Shown here: piece by piece, positions 18,313 to 28,462 of the stretch
Layout of the letters: each line of letters begins with the position of its first letter
How positions within the stretch are numbered: the stretch's first letter is position 1
Assembly: GCA_029572555.1 (NCBI GenBank)
Contig: JAKPVM010000022.1
Coordinates: 1-32,816 of the forward strand
DNA: 32,816 nt
Direction of reading: 5' to 3'
DNA from: Verrucomicrobiota bacterium
GTDB lineage: Bacteria; Verrucomicrobiota; Verrucomicrobiia; Limisphaerales; JAKPVM01
Program-made: the position numbers and the translations under genes
Notes under the pieces: model-generated
The model's input: only the letters and a program-made list of their open reading frames with translations
What the model was told of the DNA's origin: nothing
The model's database searches: none

Positions 18313-19611
18313 TTATAAAATATTGGCTGCTAGTTCTGCTAATTCTGAACGTTCACCGTGTTGCAATTCAATATGAGCGGAAATTGCCTCTTTTCTAAAC
18401 TTACTTACAAGGTAGTTAAATCCGTTAGAGGAAGAATCCACATAAGGATTGTCTATTTGATAAGGGTCGCCAGTGAATACAATCTTTGTCCCGTTTCCAA
18501 CCCTTGTAATGATGGTTTTTACTTCAAGCGGTGTAAGGTTTTGAGCCTCATCAATTATCATATATTGACTTGCGATGCTTCTTCCTCTTATGTAACTAAG
18601 GGCTTCAACCACAATTGTACCGGAACGCATTAATTCAGATGGATGACGAAAATCTTTACCCATATTTAAATCAGCCAACAGTTCAAGTGCATCGTGGATA
18701 GGCTGCATCCAAGGGTCAAGTTTCTCCTCCAATGTACCGGGCAAAAATCCAATCTCTTTGCCAACAGAAATAGTAGGACGGGCAACAATAAGCCTGCGAT
18801 ATTGTCTGTCCTGGACGGTGCATTTTAAACCTGCTGCAATTGCAAGCAATGTCTTACCGGTACCTGCTTTTCCCATCAATGTTACAAGTTTAATTTTATC
18901 GTCCAACAGGGCATCCAGAGCAAAATGCTGCTCTCTGTTTTTAGGCTTTATACCCCATACGCCCTCTTTACAGTCATAAATAGCGATAAACTTTTTCAAA
19001 CTCTGGTCGACTTTTGCAAGGGAAACTCGTTTTGGATTTGATTTATCAATTAATGTGCAATATTCGTTTGAACAACAAATAACATCTTTCTTGATTTCCA
19101 ACTCGCCATAATTGCGAAAAGCAGTTAATTCTTGCGGCGTGACTTCCAGTTCAAATGTACCAGTGTAAAGATCCTGAATTCTAACACGGTCAGTTTCATA
19201 ATCTTCGGCTTGAACTCCAAGAGCGTCGGCCTTAATCCTCAAGTTAATGTCTTTTGAGACAACTACGGTTGGTATATTTGGATTTTCTTTCTTTAAGGCA
19301 AGGGCAAGAGAAAGGATTCGGTTATCGGTGTTTTCTTTGATTAATGGGGGTGTGCCATTGTTTAAAAAAATAATTTTTAAACACCCTTTATCAGGCAATG
19401 GAACACCCTCGCTCAATCTACCGCGTGCTCGCAATTCATCTAACGTCCGGGATACAGTTCGCGCATTCTGTCCAAGTTCAGAAGACTCGCGTTTGAACTT
19501 ATCAATTTCCTCAATGACTTCAATCGGGATAAGGACATTATTTTCTCTGAAACTCATCAATGAGTCAGGGTTGTGTAACAACACATTAGTATCAAGGATA
19601 TAATTTTTCAT
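18313..19611 (-). CDS. PIN domain + PhoH-like ATPase
   Basis: N-terminal PIN 'YILDTNVLLHNPDSL'; PhoH 'LVTLMGKAGTGKTLLAIAAGL', 'RLIVARPTISVGKEIGFLPGTLEEKLDPWMQPI', 'MIIDEAQNLTPLEVKTIITRVGNGTKIVFTGDPYQID'. Confidence 0.95.
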   Translation of the reverse strand: MKNYILDTNVLLHNPDSLMSFRENNVLIPIEVIEEIDKFKRESSELGQNARTVSRTLDELRARGRLSEGVPLPDKGCLKIIFLNNGTPPLIKENTDNRILSLALALKKENPNIPTVVVSKDINLRIKADALGVQAEDYETDRVRIQDLYTGTFELEVTPQELTAFRNYGELEIKKDVICCSNEYCTLIDKSNPKRVSLAKVDQSLKKFIAIYDCKEGVWGIKPKNREQHFALDALLDDKIKLVTLMGKAGTGKTLLAIAAGLKCTVQDRQYRRLIVARPTISVGKEIGFLPGTLEEKLDPWMQPIHDALELLADLNMGKDFRHPSELMRSGTIVVEALSYIRGRSIASQYMIIDEAQNLTPLEVKTIITRVGNGTKIVFTGDPYQIDNPYVDSSSNGFNYLVSKFRKEAISAHIELQHGERSELAELAANIL

Positions 19612-19662
19612 TGCTCAATTTTTGAAGTAAGTGAAGTTTTGCTATTAATTCCACTTTATATT

Positions 19663-20343
19663 CTAAACAAATTTTACTGTTTCCATTCTTTTGTGCCATT
19701 CAATCAATCTGTTATAGGCTGACGGTAATTTATAATGATTGGTATATAAAAACATTCCGAGCATACCATACAGGTCAAAATCGATGAAAACAGGTTTTTC
19801 ACCGAGTAAAAAATCTTTTTCAAAAAGCATTTGTTCATAATACCAGAGCCATTTTTCAAGTTCCATCAGCAAGGCTTGCTGTTCCATCTTCCACTCTTCG
19901 ATACATCCGATGCCGTATTTACGTTCTTTGTGTCTTAAATATAAAAGGCTTTCATTTTTTGGGACAAACTCCTCGAAATAAATGTCATTTAATTTCGCGC
20001 AAATAATCTCAACGTCATTTTCAATATGTCTCCAAATTAAATTTTGCAAGCCACCAAACTTTCTTGGAAATAAGCCGAGATTGAATTTTACATCAATATA
20101 CTTTGCAATAATCTGGGATTCGTTGCTTGTTTCAAAAATAACATTTTTACCATCCTTGATTACAGGTACCTGATGATACCTATTTCTTGTAATTTTCCAG
20201 ATATAAGACCTATCTGTAGTAGGAATGTTTTTAATTTTAAACGGCTTACCCGAGTATTCCAGAATTTTTCTTTGAACAACGCAAAATCCGCACCACTCAA
20301 TCTGAATTAATTCAACCATTTCGTTTTTAATTATTTTTAGCAA
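19663..20343 (-). CDS. Glutathione S-transferase-like protein with thioredoxin-fold N-terminus
   Basis: 'IEWCGFCVVQRKILEYSGKPFKIKNI...HQVPVIKDGKNVIFETSNESQIIAKYID' N-terminal GST/glutaredoxin-like fold, helical C-terminus. Confidence 0.75.
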   Translation of the reverse strand: MLKIIKNEMVELIQIEWCGFCVVQRKILEYSGKPFKIKNIPTTDRSYIWKITRNRYHQVPVIKDGKNVIFETSNESQIIAKYIDVKFNLGLFPRKFGGLQNLIWRHIENDVEIICAKLNDIYFEEFVPKNESLLYLRHKERKYGIGCIEEWKMEQQALLMELEKWLWYYEQMLFEKDFLLGEKPVFIDFDLYGMLGMFLYTNHYKLPSAYNRLIEWHKRMETVKFV

Positions 20344-20370
20344 AATTATTATACATTGTAAAACATTTAA

Positions 20371-21375
20371 TTACTGATTTAGTTCTATTCCAATTTGCTG
20401 GTAATAATTATAATAAAACAAAATTATTTTAAGTCCAATAGCAAGAGCTATTAAAATAAATATCAGATGCCCTGCCCATTGGGAAGCTGACCGAAGTTTT
20501 CTTGTGGCTTCTTCTAAATAATAAGAGTGCAATCTTTTGAGAGTATCATCTAATTTTCCACTCACTTCGCCAGTTGAATACTGAGAAGCAAACATCTCTG
20601 GAAACTCCCTGCAATGATTTATTTCTTCGGATGGTGTAGTAATACCATTTGTTAATCGTTCCCCCCATAATTTTACATTGCCCTTTAATATTACTGAACC
20701 GCTTGCTTCTGCTGCTAATTCAATGGCATTTATAATCGGCACTCCTGCGCTAAGAAGCGACTCTAAAGCAAAGGCAAATCTTGATAGAACAAGACTGTGT
20801 CTTCCAGTGCCAAATAGCGGGATTTTTCTTATAAACCTTTCGACAATCCACCGCCAGTGTTCGTCCCTGTAAGGTTGTATCGCGTAAATTAAAACGAAAG
20901 TTATGATGTATAATGGAAGTAATAAGCCAATCGTTTTCGCAGCATAAACCAGCAGATTTCCTGTCGTAAAAAATTCCGCAAACGGGAAAATAAAAACAGC
21001 AAAATGCAGCAGAAATACCGGATAGGCTAAATTGGCAATGAACTGGTTTATTAATTGAGCCTTTTGCTGGTAATGGTCAGATAAGATTTTAAAACAAGCC
21101 TCAAGTTTACCGCTCTTTTCCGAAGCCTCGATAAGGGCAATATCAAAATCCGGAACTGGGATATTAGAATGCTTGATTGTTTCTGTGAATGTCTCTCCGC
21201 CTTTAATCCCCTCTAAAAGGCAATAAGATAATCTGTAAATTCTACGGTTTTTTGCATTTTTGATGATGTGATTTAATGCAGATAAAACCGGCACGCCGGC
21301 GGTTATCAATGTTCCTAACTGATAATAAAAATCTGAAAGGCTTTTATAATAACCGGGTGTATTAATAAATAGCAT
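20371..21375 (-). CDS. Type II secretion/type IV pilus inner-membrane protein, GspF/PilC family
   Basis: Two GspF-like halves: 'FYYQLGTLITAGVPVLSALNHII...GGETFTETI' and 'RFAFALESLLSAGVPIINAIELAAEASGS...FPEMFASQYSTGEVSGKLDDTLKRLHSYY'. Confidence 0.82.
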   Translation of the reverse strand: MLFINTPGYYKSLSDFYYQLGTLITAGVPVLSALNHIIKNAKNRRIYRLSYCLLEGIKGGETFTETIKHSNIPVPDFDIALIEASEKSGKLEACFKILSDHYQQKAQLINQFIANLAYPVFLLHFAVFIFPFAEFFTTGNLLVYAAKTIGLLLPLYIITFVLIYAIQPYRDEHWRWIVERFIRKIPLFGTGRHSLVLSRFAFALESLLSAGVPIINAIELAAEASGSVILKGNVKLWGERLTNGITTPSEEINHCREFPEMFASQYSTGEVSGKLDDTLKRLHSYYLEEATRKLRSASQWAGHLIFILIALAIGLKIILFYYNYYQQIGIELNQ

Positions 21376-21422
21376 TTAAAAGCTTTATCTATTAAAATGA
21401 AAACAGAACATCAGACCTCGTA

Positions 21423-21767
21423 TTAAATAAATTTATCCAGACTGGATTTCAAAACTGTTTTTGGCTTAACACCGACACTCTGCCCTACTACATTGCCCTC
21501 TTTAAAAAACAGGAGTGTCGGAATTGAACTTATACCATAATTGTTCGCAATTTCAGGACAATCATCTACATTAAGTTTACAGACTTTCACCTTACCAACA
21601 TATTCATTTGCAATCTCATCAAGAACTGGTGTAAGCATCTTGCAAGGCCCGCACCAATTAGCCCAAAAATCGACTATCACAGGTATATTTGACTTAATGA
21701 CCTCTGCCTCAAAGTTATCCGATGTAAGATTAACTATATTATTTGATGCCATAGTTTTAACCCCCAA
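21423..21767 (-). CDS. trxA: Thioredoxin
   Basis: 'IPVIVDFWANWCGPCKMLTPVLDEIANEY...VDDCPEIANNYGISSIPTLLFFKEG'. Confidence 0.96.
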   Translation of the reverse strand: MGVKTMASNNIVNLTSDNFEAEVIKSNIPVIVDFWANWCGPCKMLTPVLDEIANEYVGKVKVCKLNVDDCPEIANNYGISSIPTLLFFKEGNVVGQSVGVKPKTVLKSSLDKFI

Positions 21768-21783
21768 TAAAATCCAATTAATT

Positions 21784-22311
21784 TTAACCCCCGCTTTGTA
21801 ATGCGCTCTGCAACAAAGTCATAAGGTAAACCACGCAAATCACTGCTGATAAACTTGCCACCATAGCGACTATCGCAAGAACCCTGTCAAGAACAGCAAT
21901 AGTGGGCGCCGCTGATGGCGCCTTTGGTCTCTGAGGAGCAGATGCCTTTCCCTGTTCTTTCTGTTCAGTCGCAGGAGCGGCTTTTGGACCGGGTGTGCTT
22001 GCAAGTTTTGCCCCAGAAGCCCCTGTCGCAGGAGGCATTGTACCTGGCGGCTTTGCTGCACCAGCCACAGGCGCTTTAGGTACCGAAGACGGCGGTGCCC
22101 CTTGAGGTGGCACCGTGGGCTTAGGTGGTGTCATAGTCGGCATTGAAGGCACAGGTGCAGATTGTGGAATAGTCGGCAATTTTATTGTTGGCGCAGATGT
22201 TGGTTTCGGCGGCAATTGAATCCGAACAGTTTCTTTTTTTACTTGCGCCTTATTCTGGTCTGGGTTGGGTGGAACCGACCCAGATGGCAAATTTGGTATA
22301 TTTTCAGCCAT
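21784..22311 (-). CDS. Proline/alanine-rich protein with single C-terminal TM segment
   Basis: Low-complexity P/A-rich cytoplasmic region, C-terminal 'VLAIVAMVASLSAVICVVYLMTLL' TM helix. Confidence 0.65.
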   Translation of the reverse strand: MAENIPNLPSGSVPPNPDQNKAQVKKETVRIQLPPKPTSAPTIKLPTIPQSAPVPSMPTMTPPKPTVPPQGAPPSSVPKAPVAGAAKPPGTMPPATGASGAKLASTPGPKAAPATEQKEQGKASAPQRPKAPSAAPTIAVLDRVLAIVAMVASLSAVICVVYLMTLLQSALQSGG

Positions 22312-22402
22312 ACTTTAATCTAAATTAAAATTTTATAACCGTATTGTCAAACTATTTGTAAAATTATTAGAATTAAAAATATTTTATGTTAAAATAAACC
22401 CT

Positions 22403-23671
22403 ATGAAAGTCCATATCGCTTATGGTGAAAGCAGTCTTGAAATTAAATTGCCTGAAAATATAACGACTGTAATTGAGCCGAAATACAAACAGGGAATTGA
22501 AGACGAAAAAGCCGTTCTGTGGCATTCTCTTAATAAACCGATTGAAGCACTAACTTTAAGGAATTGGTTTAATGGTAAATCTAAAATATGTATAACATTC
22601 ACGGATATAACCCGCCCAACCCCTAACATCAGACTTATTCCTTGGCTCCTTGAATACTTATCTTTTGTTCCTAAAAAAAATATAACACTATTAAATTCTT
22701 TAGGTTCTCACAGACCAAACAGTCTAAAAGAATTAGAAAAAATGTTAACCTCAGAAGTTACAAAACAATACAGAATAGTCCACAATGACCCGGAAAATAA
22801 AGAGTCTCATATAAAGGTAGGTTCTCTTAAAGATAATACACCAGCGTTGATTTCACACCATCTTGTTGAAGCAGATGTAAAGATTATTACTGGATTTATT
22901 GAACCACACTTTTTCGCCGGATTCAGCGGAGGTCCCAAAGGCATACTGCCCGGCACAGCATATCTTGATTCAATAATGGCAAATCATCGCTCTGAGAATA
23001 TCGCTCATCCAAATGCCACATTTGGAATTACTGAAGGTAATCCAATCTGGGAAGAGATGAGAGATATTGCATTGAAAATTGGGCCAGCGTTTTTAATTAA
23101 TGTTACTCTCAACAATGAAAGAAAAATTACCGGCGTCTTTGCCGGCGATATAATTAAGGCTCATAAAAAAGGGACTGAATTTGTTAAAGCCAATGCTATG
23201 CAACAGGTGAAGGAAAAGTTTGATATCGTGATAACAACGAACAGCGGATACCCGTTAGATTTGAACTTGTATCAAGGCGTAAAGGGAATGAGCGCAGCAG
23301 CAAAAATTGTCAAAAAAGGCGGTGTAATAATTCTTGCTTGTGAATGCAGAGAGGGCATCCCATTTAATAGTTCTTATGAAAAATTGCTCCATAGCGGAAA
23401 TAGTCCGGATAATTTGCTTCAAAAGATTTCAGAATCAGGACGCGTAGTCCCCGACCAATGGCAAGTTCAAATTCAGGCGCAAATACAAAAAAACGCCACT
23501 GTTTATCTTTACAGTGCTTTGCCAGACGACGCAGTAAAATCTGCGCACCTTATTCCAACCAAAAATATTGAAAAGACTGTTTCAGAAATAATTTCAGAGC
23601 GAGGTGGTAATGCAAAAATAGCCGTTTTACCGCAAGGACCTCTCACAATTCCATACCTTGCAGAATCTTAA
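22403..23671 (+). CDS. larA: Nickel-dependent lactate racemase (LarA-like)
   Basis: 'ITFTDITRPTPN', 'LNSLGSHRPNS', 'IVHNDPEN', 'GFIEPHFFAGFSGGPKGILPG', 'ITTNSGYPLDLNLYQGVKGMSAAAKIVKKGGVIILACECREG'. Confidence 0.88.
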   Translation: MKVHIAYGESSLEIKLPENITTVIEPKYKQGIEDEKAVLWHSLNKPIEALTLRNWFNGKSKICITFTDITRPTPNIRLIPWLLEYLSFVPKKNITLLNSLGSHRPNSLKELEKMLTSEVTKQYRIVHNDPENKESHIKVGSLKDNTPALISHHLVEADVKIITGFIEPHFFAGFSGGPKGILPGTAYLDSIMANHRSENIAHPNATFGITEGNPIWEEMRDIALKIGPAFLINVTLNNERKITGVFAGDIIKAHKKGTEFVKANAMQQVKEKFDIVITTNSGYPLDLNLYQGVKGMSAAAKIVKKGGVIILACECREGIPFNSSYEKLLHSGNSPDNLLQKISESGRVVPDQWQVQIQAQIQKNATVYLYSALPDDAVKSAHLIPTKNIEKTVSEIISERGGNAKIAVLPQGPLTIPYLAES

Positions 23672-23713
23672 AGGTTATTTGACCAGTTCAAAAATATTTA
23701 ATAAAATCCATTT

Positions 23714-24811
23714 ATGGGTAATACTTTTGGACATCTTTTTCGGGTTACAACGTGGGGTGAATCTCACGGTGGAGTAATCGGTGTTGTAGTTGACGGCTGT
23801 CCACCCGGAATCCTCCTTACAGAAACGGATATTCAACCCGAATTGGATAGAAGACGTCCCGGTCAGTCAAGTATTGTAACCACGCGAAAAGAGTCAGATA
23901 CCGTAAAAATAGTTTCTGGCATATTTCAAGGAAAGACACTCGGAACTCCAATATGCATGCTTGTAAAAAACGAAGATGCAAGACCGGAGGCATATTCAGA
24001 AATTGCAGAAAAATTTCGTCCGTCGCATGCCGATTATACTTACTTTGCAAAATATGGTCTCCGAAACTGGCAAGGCGGAGGAAGAAGTAGCGCCAGAGAG
24101 ACAATCGGACGCGTTGCAGCAGGGGCAATAGCAAAGAAGATTTTAAAAACACGTTATAATGTCCAAATCCTGGCTTATGTAAAACAGGTGCATAAAATAA
24201 AAGCAAAAGTTGATATTAACAAAATTAATAATGAAATAATTGAATCCAATCCTGTTCGCTGTCCTGATGCCGAAGCCGCAAAACGAATGATTAAATTGAT
24301 TGAACGGATTAGGTCAGAAGGTGATAGTGTCGGTGGAATAATAGAATGCATCGCTCTTGGCGTGCCAGCAGGTTGGGGAGATCCCGTATTTGATAAACTT
24401 GACGCAGATTTATCAAAGGCAATGCTCAGTATCCCTGCGGTTAAAGGATTTGACATCGGTTCAGGATTTGACTGCATAACTATGAAAGGCAGCCAACACA
24501 ATGACCCGTTCAGGATGAAAAATGGTAAAGTGGTTACATCAACAAACTACTCGGGCGGTATTCAGGGTGGGATTAGCAATGGACAGCCAATTTACTTTAG
24601 AGTGGCGTTCAAACCGGTTGCCACAATTATGCAGGAACAACAGACCGTTAATATTAATTTTCAAAACACAACATTAAAAGCGCGCGGCAGACACGACGCC
24701 TGCGTTCTTCCAAGGGCTGTGCCGATTGTTGAAGCAATGACTGCATTGGTTCTTGTTGACCATAGCTTGAGGCATAAAGCACAATGTGAAGATTTACAAG
24801 CCCCTCTTTAA
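23714..24811 (+). CDS. aroC: Chorismate synthase
   Basis: '[31 protein letters not shown]', '[18 protein letters not shown]', '[35 protein letters not shown]', '[18 protein letters not shown]'. Confidence 0.97.
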   Translation: MGNTFGHLFRVTTWGESHGGVIGVVVDGCPPGILLTETDIQPELDRRRPGQSSIVTTRKESDTVKIVSGIFQGKTLGTPICMLVKNEDARPEAYSEIAEKFRPSHADYTYFAKYGLRNWQGGGRSSARETIGRVAAGAIAKKILKTRYNVQILAYVKQVHKIKAKVDINKINNEIIESNPVRCPDAEAAKRMIKLIERIRSEGDSVGGIIECIALGVPAGWGDPVFDKLDADLSKAMLSIPAVKGFDIGSGFDCITMKGSQHNDPFRMKNGKVVTSTNYSGGIQGGISNGQPIYFRVAFKPVATIMQEQQTVNINFQNTTLKARGRHDACVLPRAVPIVEAMTALVLVDHSLRHKAQCEDLQAPL

Positions 24812-25914
24812 TATAACCAAATCCTTACTATTTCCTCCCCAATAAATATCCATATTATTGCGGCGAGTGAAATGAAAGGACCATAAGGAAGCCTGCTTGA
24901 GCGTTCTCTTAAACCAGCAATAATCAATAAGCCTCCAACTATTGCGCCAATTATGGAACTGACACAAAGGGTGAAAACAACCCCTTTCCAGCCAGTAAAT
25001 GCGCCGATTGCAGCCATAAATTTAACATCGCCAAATCCCATTGCCTCTCGCGGAATCGTTATTTCATCAGCGACAATCTCCATAAACGAAATTGTGTCAG
25101 GAGGAAATTCCTCTTTGCCAATAAGTAATTTTTCAGGTGTCAAAACAACTTGAGTCTGCCAGAAGCATCTATCGGCAAGTTCTACCCTTTTCGCTATTAT
25201 TTTTATTGCATCAGTTTTTCTGCTAAATATGTCGCAATAAGGGATTATTTGGTCGGGTAAGATTAATTCTTCTTCTGTAAAAACTATTTTTGTATCAGGA
25301 GAAATTTGCACTTTAAGTTTACCAAAAATTAGTTTTCCTGCCTGCACAATAATGTAAATGAGCGCTGTCCCAAGTATCAATCCAAGTACGCTCTGTTTTA
25401 ATGAAGACGACCACGATGAAGATTGATGAAGCGATGGCAAAACGATTGAAACCACAAGCCCGAAAACAATCCCGCCGATTGTGATTTCATCGGGGATTAT
25501 GAAATGTTCAAAATCGATAAATGAAGCCACAATTAGCGCGGCTGTAAAAATGGCAACAACAATGGCAAGATACGGATTGAAATTCCCGTATTTTAACCAG
25601 CTGCAAAGAAAGAAAACACCGGTGATAAACTCCACAATTACATATCTCGGCGAAATTTTCTTGCCGCAATTGTGGCATTTTCCTTTAAGCCAGATATAAG
25701 AAATAATCGGGATATTAAAATACCATGGTATTTGCCAGTTGCAGTTTGGACAGTGCGAAGGTGGTTTTACTATACTTTCTCCTCTTGGAAGTCTATAAAT
25801 GCAAACGTTTAAAAAACTGCCCACTATGCAGCCAAAGACAAGAAAAACAACCGCCCAGTATAAAAACGATGCGCCTTTTATTGGTTCAATAATGCACTGT
25901 TCAAGTATTTCCAT
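24808..25914 (-). CDS. pilD: Prepilin peptidase (type 4 prepilin leader peptidase/methyltransferase) with central insertion
   Basis: '[61 protein letters not shown]', '[17 protein letters not shown]', '[19 protein letters not shown]'. Confidence 0.92.
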   Translation of the reverse strand: MEILEQCIIEPIKGASFLYWAVVFLVFGCIVGSFLNVCIYRLPRGESIVKPPSHCPNCNWQIPWYFNIPIISYIWLKGKCHNCGKKISPRYVIVEFITGVFFLCSWLKYGNFNPYLAIVVAIFTAALIVASFIDFEHFIIPDEITIGGIVFGLVVSIVLPSLHQSSSWSSSLKQSVLGLILGTALIYIIVQAGKLIFGKLKVQISPDTKIVFTEEELILPDQIIPYCDIFSRKTDAIKIIAKRVELADRCFWQTQVVLTPEKLLIGKEEFPPDTISFMEIVADEITIPREAMGFGDVKFMAAIGAFTGWKGVVFTLCVSSIIGAIVGGLLIIAGLRERSSRLPYGPFISLAAIIWIFIGEEIVRIWLY

Positions 25915-26827
25915 AGATGTTTTTAATTAAAGCCTTACGCATAATTTCAATCGGGGCTGGTTTTTGCGTCCAGATTTCAAGAGCCTTAATCCCCTGCCAC
26001 AATAACATACTCAATCCATTTGCCGTTTTACACCCGCTTTCACGCGCAGTTTTTAAAAACAAAGTTTCAGATGGTCGGTAAATCAAATCGTAAGCAAAGC
26101 CTGACTTTTTCAATTCAAATTTAGTTAAATCAACCGGTATTGGGTCAGAATTTTTTAACCCAAGCGAAGTTGCATTAATCACTAAATCTACATTACCCGA
26201 CGGATAATCTAATTTTACAGAAACATCAGGATATTTTTTTCTAATCTCATCGGAAAGTTCAACGGCTTTGGAAAGTGTTCGATTTATAATGTAAAGTTGT
26301 TTTACGCCACAGGAGGCAAGTTTTAAAGCAGCAACCCGCCCTGCCCCACCAGCGCCAAGAATTAATACTGTTGTATTGTCCGGTGTATATTTAAATTCCT
26401 CATAAAGGGCTGAAGTAATTGCGTCTGCATCAGTATTAAAACCATTGCTGCGAAGTTCAGTCGGCATTTCAGATTCAAACTGGCTAAGCGGCTGCCAGTT
26501 TCCAGCAACATCTTTTCCCTCAAATCTAATTGTATTAACTGCGCCCCAATTTTTCGCTGAATTATCTATTACATCTACGATTTCAAAAGCAAATATTTTA
26601 TGTGGGACTGTGAGGTTCAGACCAATGAATTTCATCTGCTGGGCGCCAGAAATAGCGCTGTTTAATTTTTGAGGCAAAACATCAAAAGCAAGATAGACCC
26701 AGTTCAATTTTAAGTGTCTAAAAGCCGCATTATGCATTGCAGGAGAAGCGGAATGACTTACCGGATGCCCATACACTGCACAACAACGTGTCAATGCGTT
26801 AATTTTCAATTGATTCTGATGCGCCAC
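25901..26827 (-). CDS. aroE: Shikimate dehydrogenase
   Basis: 'AVYGHPVSHSASPAMHNAAF', 'GLNLTVPHKIFAFE', 'GAVNTI', 'GFNTDADAI', 'VLILGAGGAGRVAALKLASCGVKQLYIINRT', 'INATSLGL', 'GLSMLLWQGIKALEIWT'. Confidence 0.96.
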   Translation of the reverse strand: MAHQNQLKINALTRCCAVYGHPVSHSASPAMHNAAFRHLKLNWVYLAFDVLPQKLNSAISGAQQMKFIGLNLTVPHKIFAFEIVDVIDNSAKNWGAVNTIRFEGKDVAGNWQPLSQFESEMPTELRSNGFNTDADAITSALYEEFKYTPDNTTVLILGAGGAGRVAALKLASCGVKQLYIINRTLSKAVELSDEIRKKYPDVSVKLDYPSGNVDLVINATSLGLKNSDPIPVDLTKFELKKSGFAYDLIYRPSETLFLKTARESGCKTANGLSMLLWQGIKALEIWTQKPAPIEIMRKALIKNIYGNT

Positions 26828-26874
26828 GAAAGAATTTATAAAAACAGGATTTTAAAAAAGCAATGATAACTTTG

Positions 26875-27945
26875 CTATTTCGTTATCGGACCTTTAATGT
26901 CTTTCAATCTTTCACGAATAATATCAGCCCTGACAATGTCCCTTTCTTCTGGTTCGTTTGTATTTGGATACAATTTTTGCAAATGAGCTGGTTGGCAAAT
27001 CAAAAATAATTCATCGGACAGTGCTCGTATCGTATTAGGAAAAAAACCATAATCAATTCCAAGTCTGAACAATGATAATAAGTTCATTGCCTCTTTTGAA
27101 GACATACTATATGCATTTGCAAGGATACCGTAAGCCCTGCCGATGTGGTTCAACACTGCTGTCTTTTGTTTTTCCAATAAAAGTGTCCTTGCGTTACTTT
27201 CATGTTCAACAATTTGAGCGACTACTTTTTGAAGCCTCTCCAAAATTTGCAGTTCTTCCTCACCAAGAGTTTGTTGGTTTGAAACCTGAAAAAAATTTCC
27301 TAAGGCGTCCGTTCCTTCACCATAAAGTCCTCTTACAGCAAGCCCAAGTTTATTAACAGCCTGTATTATTTGATTAATTTGCTCTGCTAAAACAATGCCG
27401 GGTAAATGCAACATTGCGCTAACCCTTATACCAGTTCCCACATTTGTTGGACAAGCAGTTAAATAACCGAGTTTTGATGAAAACGCATAATCAAGTTGTT
27501 TTTCTAAAAGGGTATCAACCTCATCAATTTTATTAAAAGCACTTTCAAGCTGAAAACCGGGCAACAATGCCTGCATTCTGAGATGATCTTCTTCATTAAT
27601 CATTATACTAAAAATCTCACCTTTGCTCATCACAACGGCACTTCCAGCAGATTTTACAGCATGCTCTCGACTAATAAGATGCCGTTCAATAAGTAATTGT
27701 TTATCAAGCGGACTCAACTCATCCATTATTGTGGAAAATCCATCTTTCATTTGAGGAAGATTTTCAACAGCAGGCCTCATCAAATCCATAGCCCTTATTC
27801 TGTCCTGTTTTGTCGCCCAACCGGGGAATGAAATATTTTTCAAATTCCTCGCTAACCTAACCCTGCTTGATATAACAATGGTGTCGTCCGGACCTTCTCG
27901 TTTTGCAATCTCAGGAGATGGCGTAAGAAAATCTAATAAATTCAT
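26875..27945 (-). CDS. mcsB: Protein arginine kinase McsB (ATP:guanido phosphotransferase family)
   Basis: 'TIVISSRVRLARNLKNISFPGWA', 'IMINEEDHLRMQALLPGFQLESAF', 'GYLTACPTNVGTGIRVSAMLHLPG', 'VRGLYGEGTDALGNFFQVSNQQTLG', C-terminal 'RDIVRADIIRERL'. Confidence 0.95.
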   Translation of the reverse strand: MNLLDFLTPSPEIAKREGPDDTIVISSRVRLARNLKNISFPGWATKQDRIRAMDLMRPAVENLPQMKDGFSTIMDELSPLDKQLLIERHLISREHAVKSAGSAVVMSKGEIFSIMINEEDHLRMQALLPGFQLESAFNKIDEVDTLLEKQLDYAFSSKLGYLTACPTNVGTGIRVSAMLHLPGIVLAEQINQIIQAVNKLGLAVRGLYGEGTDALGNFFQVSNQQTLGEEELQILERLQKVVAQIVEHESNARTLLLEKQKTAVLNHIGRAYGILANAYSMSSKEAMNLLSLFRLGIDYGFFPNTIRALSDELFLICQPAHLQKLYPNTNEPEERDIVRADIIRERLKDIKGPITK

Positions 27946-28451
27946 AATTTTTTATCTTCAGATTCATTTAACTTTACCCTGATCCTTTTTATTTCATCGC
28001 GTAGAACTGCGGCGCGTTCAAAGTCTTCTATTGCCACGGCGTGTTCTAATTCCTCTTGCAATTTTCTAATTTTTTCTGCCACTGTTTTGCCACTGTGCTG
28101 AGCATTCGGGATTTTTCCTACATGACGAACCCCTTTGTGCATAGATTTTAAGATACCTTCAAGCATATCAGCGAATGTATTATAACATTCAGGGCAACCC
28201 AATCTTCCGGATTTTTTCAAATGTGATAGTGTATAACCACAGACAGGACACTTTAACTCTTCAACCTCTGGTTCGTCAGAAGGTTGAGAAACATCAAGAC
28301 CGAGCAAAAAATCAGTAACATCAATTGAACCATCAGCCAACCCTTGTTTTTTTGCGCAATCTTCGCAAAGGTCAATTTTATGAACCTTTTCACCTACAAT
28401 TTTTGTAAAATGTAAAGTTGCCCGTTTCTGCTTACATATATTACAAAGCAT
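27942..28451 (-). CDS. mcsA: McsA-type zinc-finger / UVR-motif activator of McsB
   Basis: Two CxxC pairs ('MLCNICKQKRATLHF...LCEDCAKKQG', 'LKCPVCGYTLSHLKKSGRLGCPECYNTF') and C-terminal UVR motif; 4-nt overlap with mcsB. Confidence 0.93.
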   Translation of the reverse strand: MLCNICKQKRATLHFTKIVGEKVHKIDLCEDCAKKQGLADGSIDVTDFLLGLDVSQPSDEPEVEELKCPVCGYTLSHLKKSGRLGCPECYNTFADMLEGILKSMHKGVRHVGKIPNAQHSGKTVAEKIRKLQEELEHAVAIEDFERAAVLRDEIKRIRVKLNESEDKKL

Positions 28452-28462
28452 AAATCATCTGA

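Noticed and set aside
18313-19611. PIN domain as a toxin of a toxin-antitoxin pair
   Set aside because: The PIN domain is fused to a complete PhoH ATPase, a known housekeeping architecture, with no antitoxin partner.
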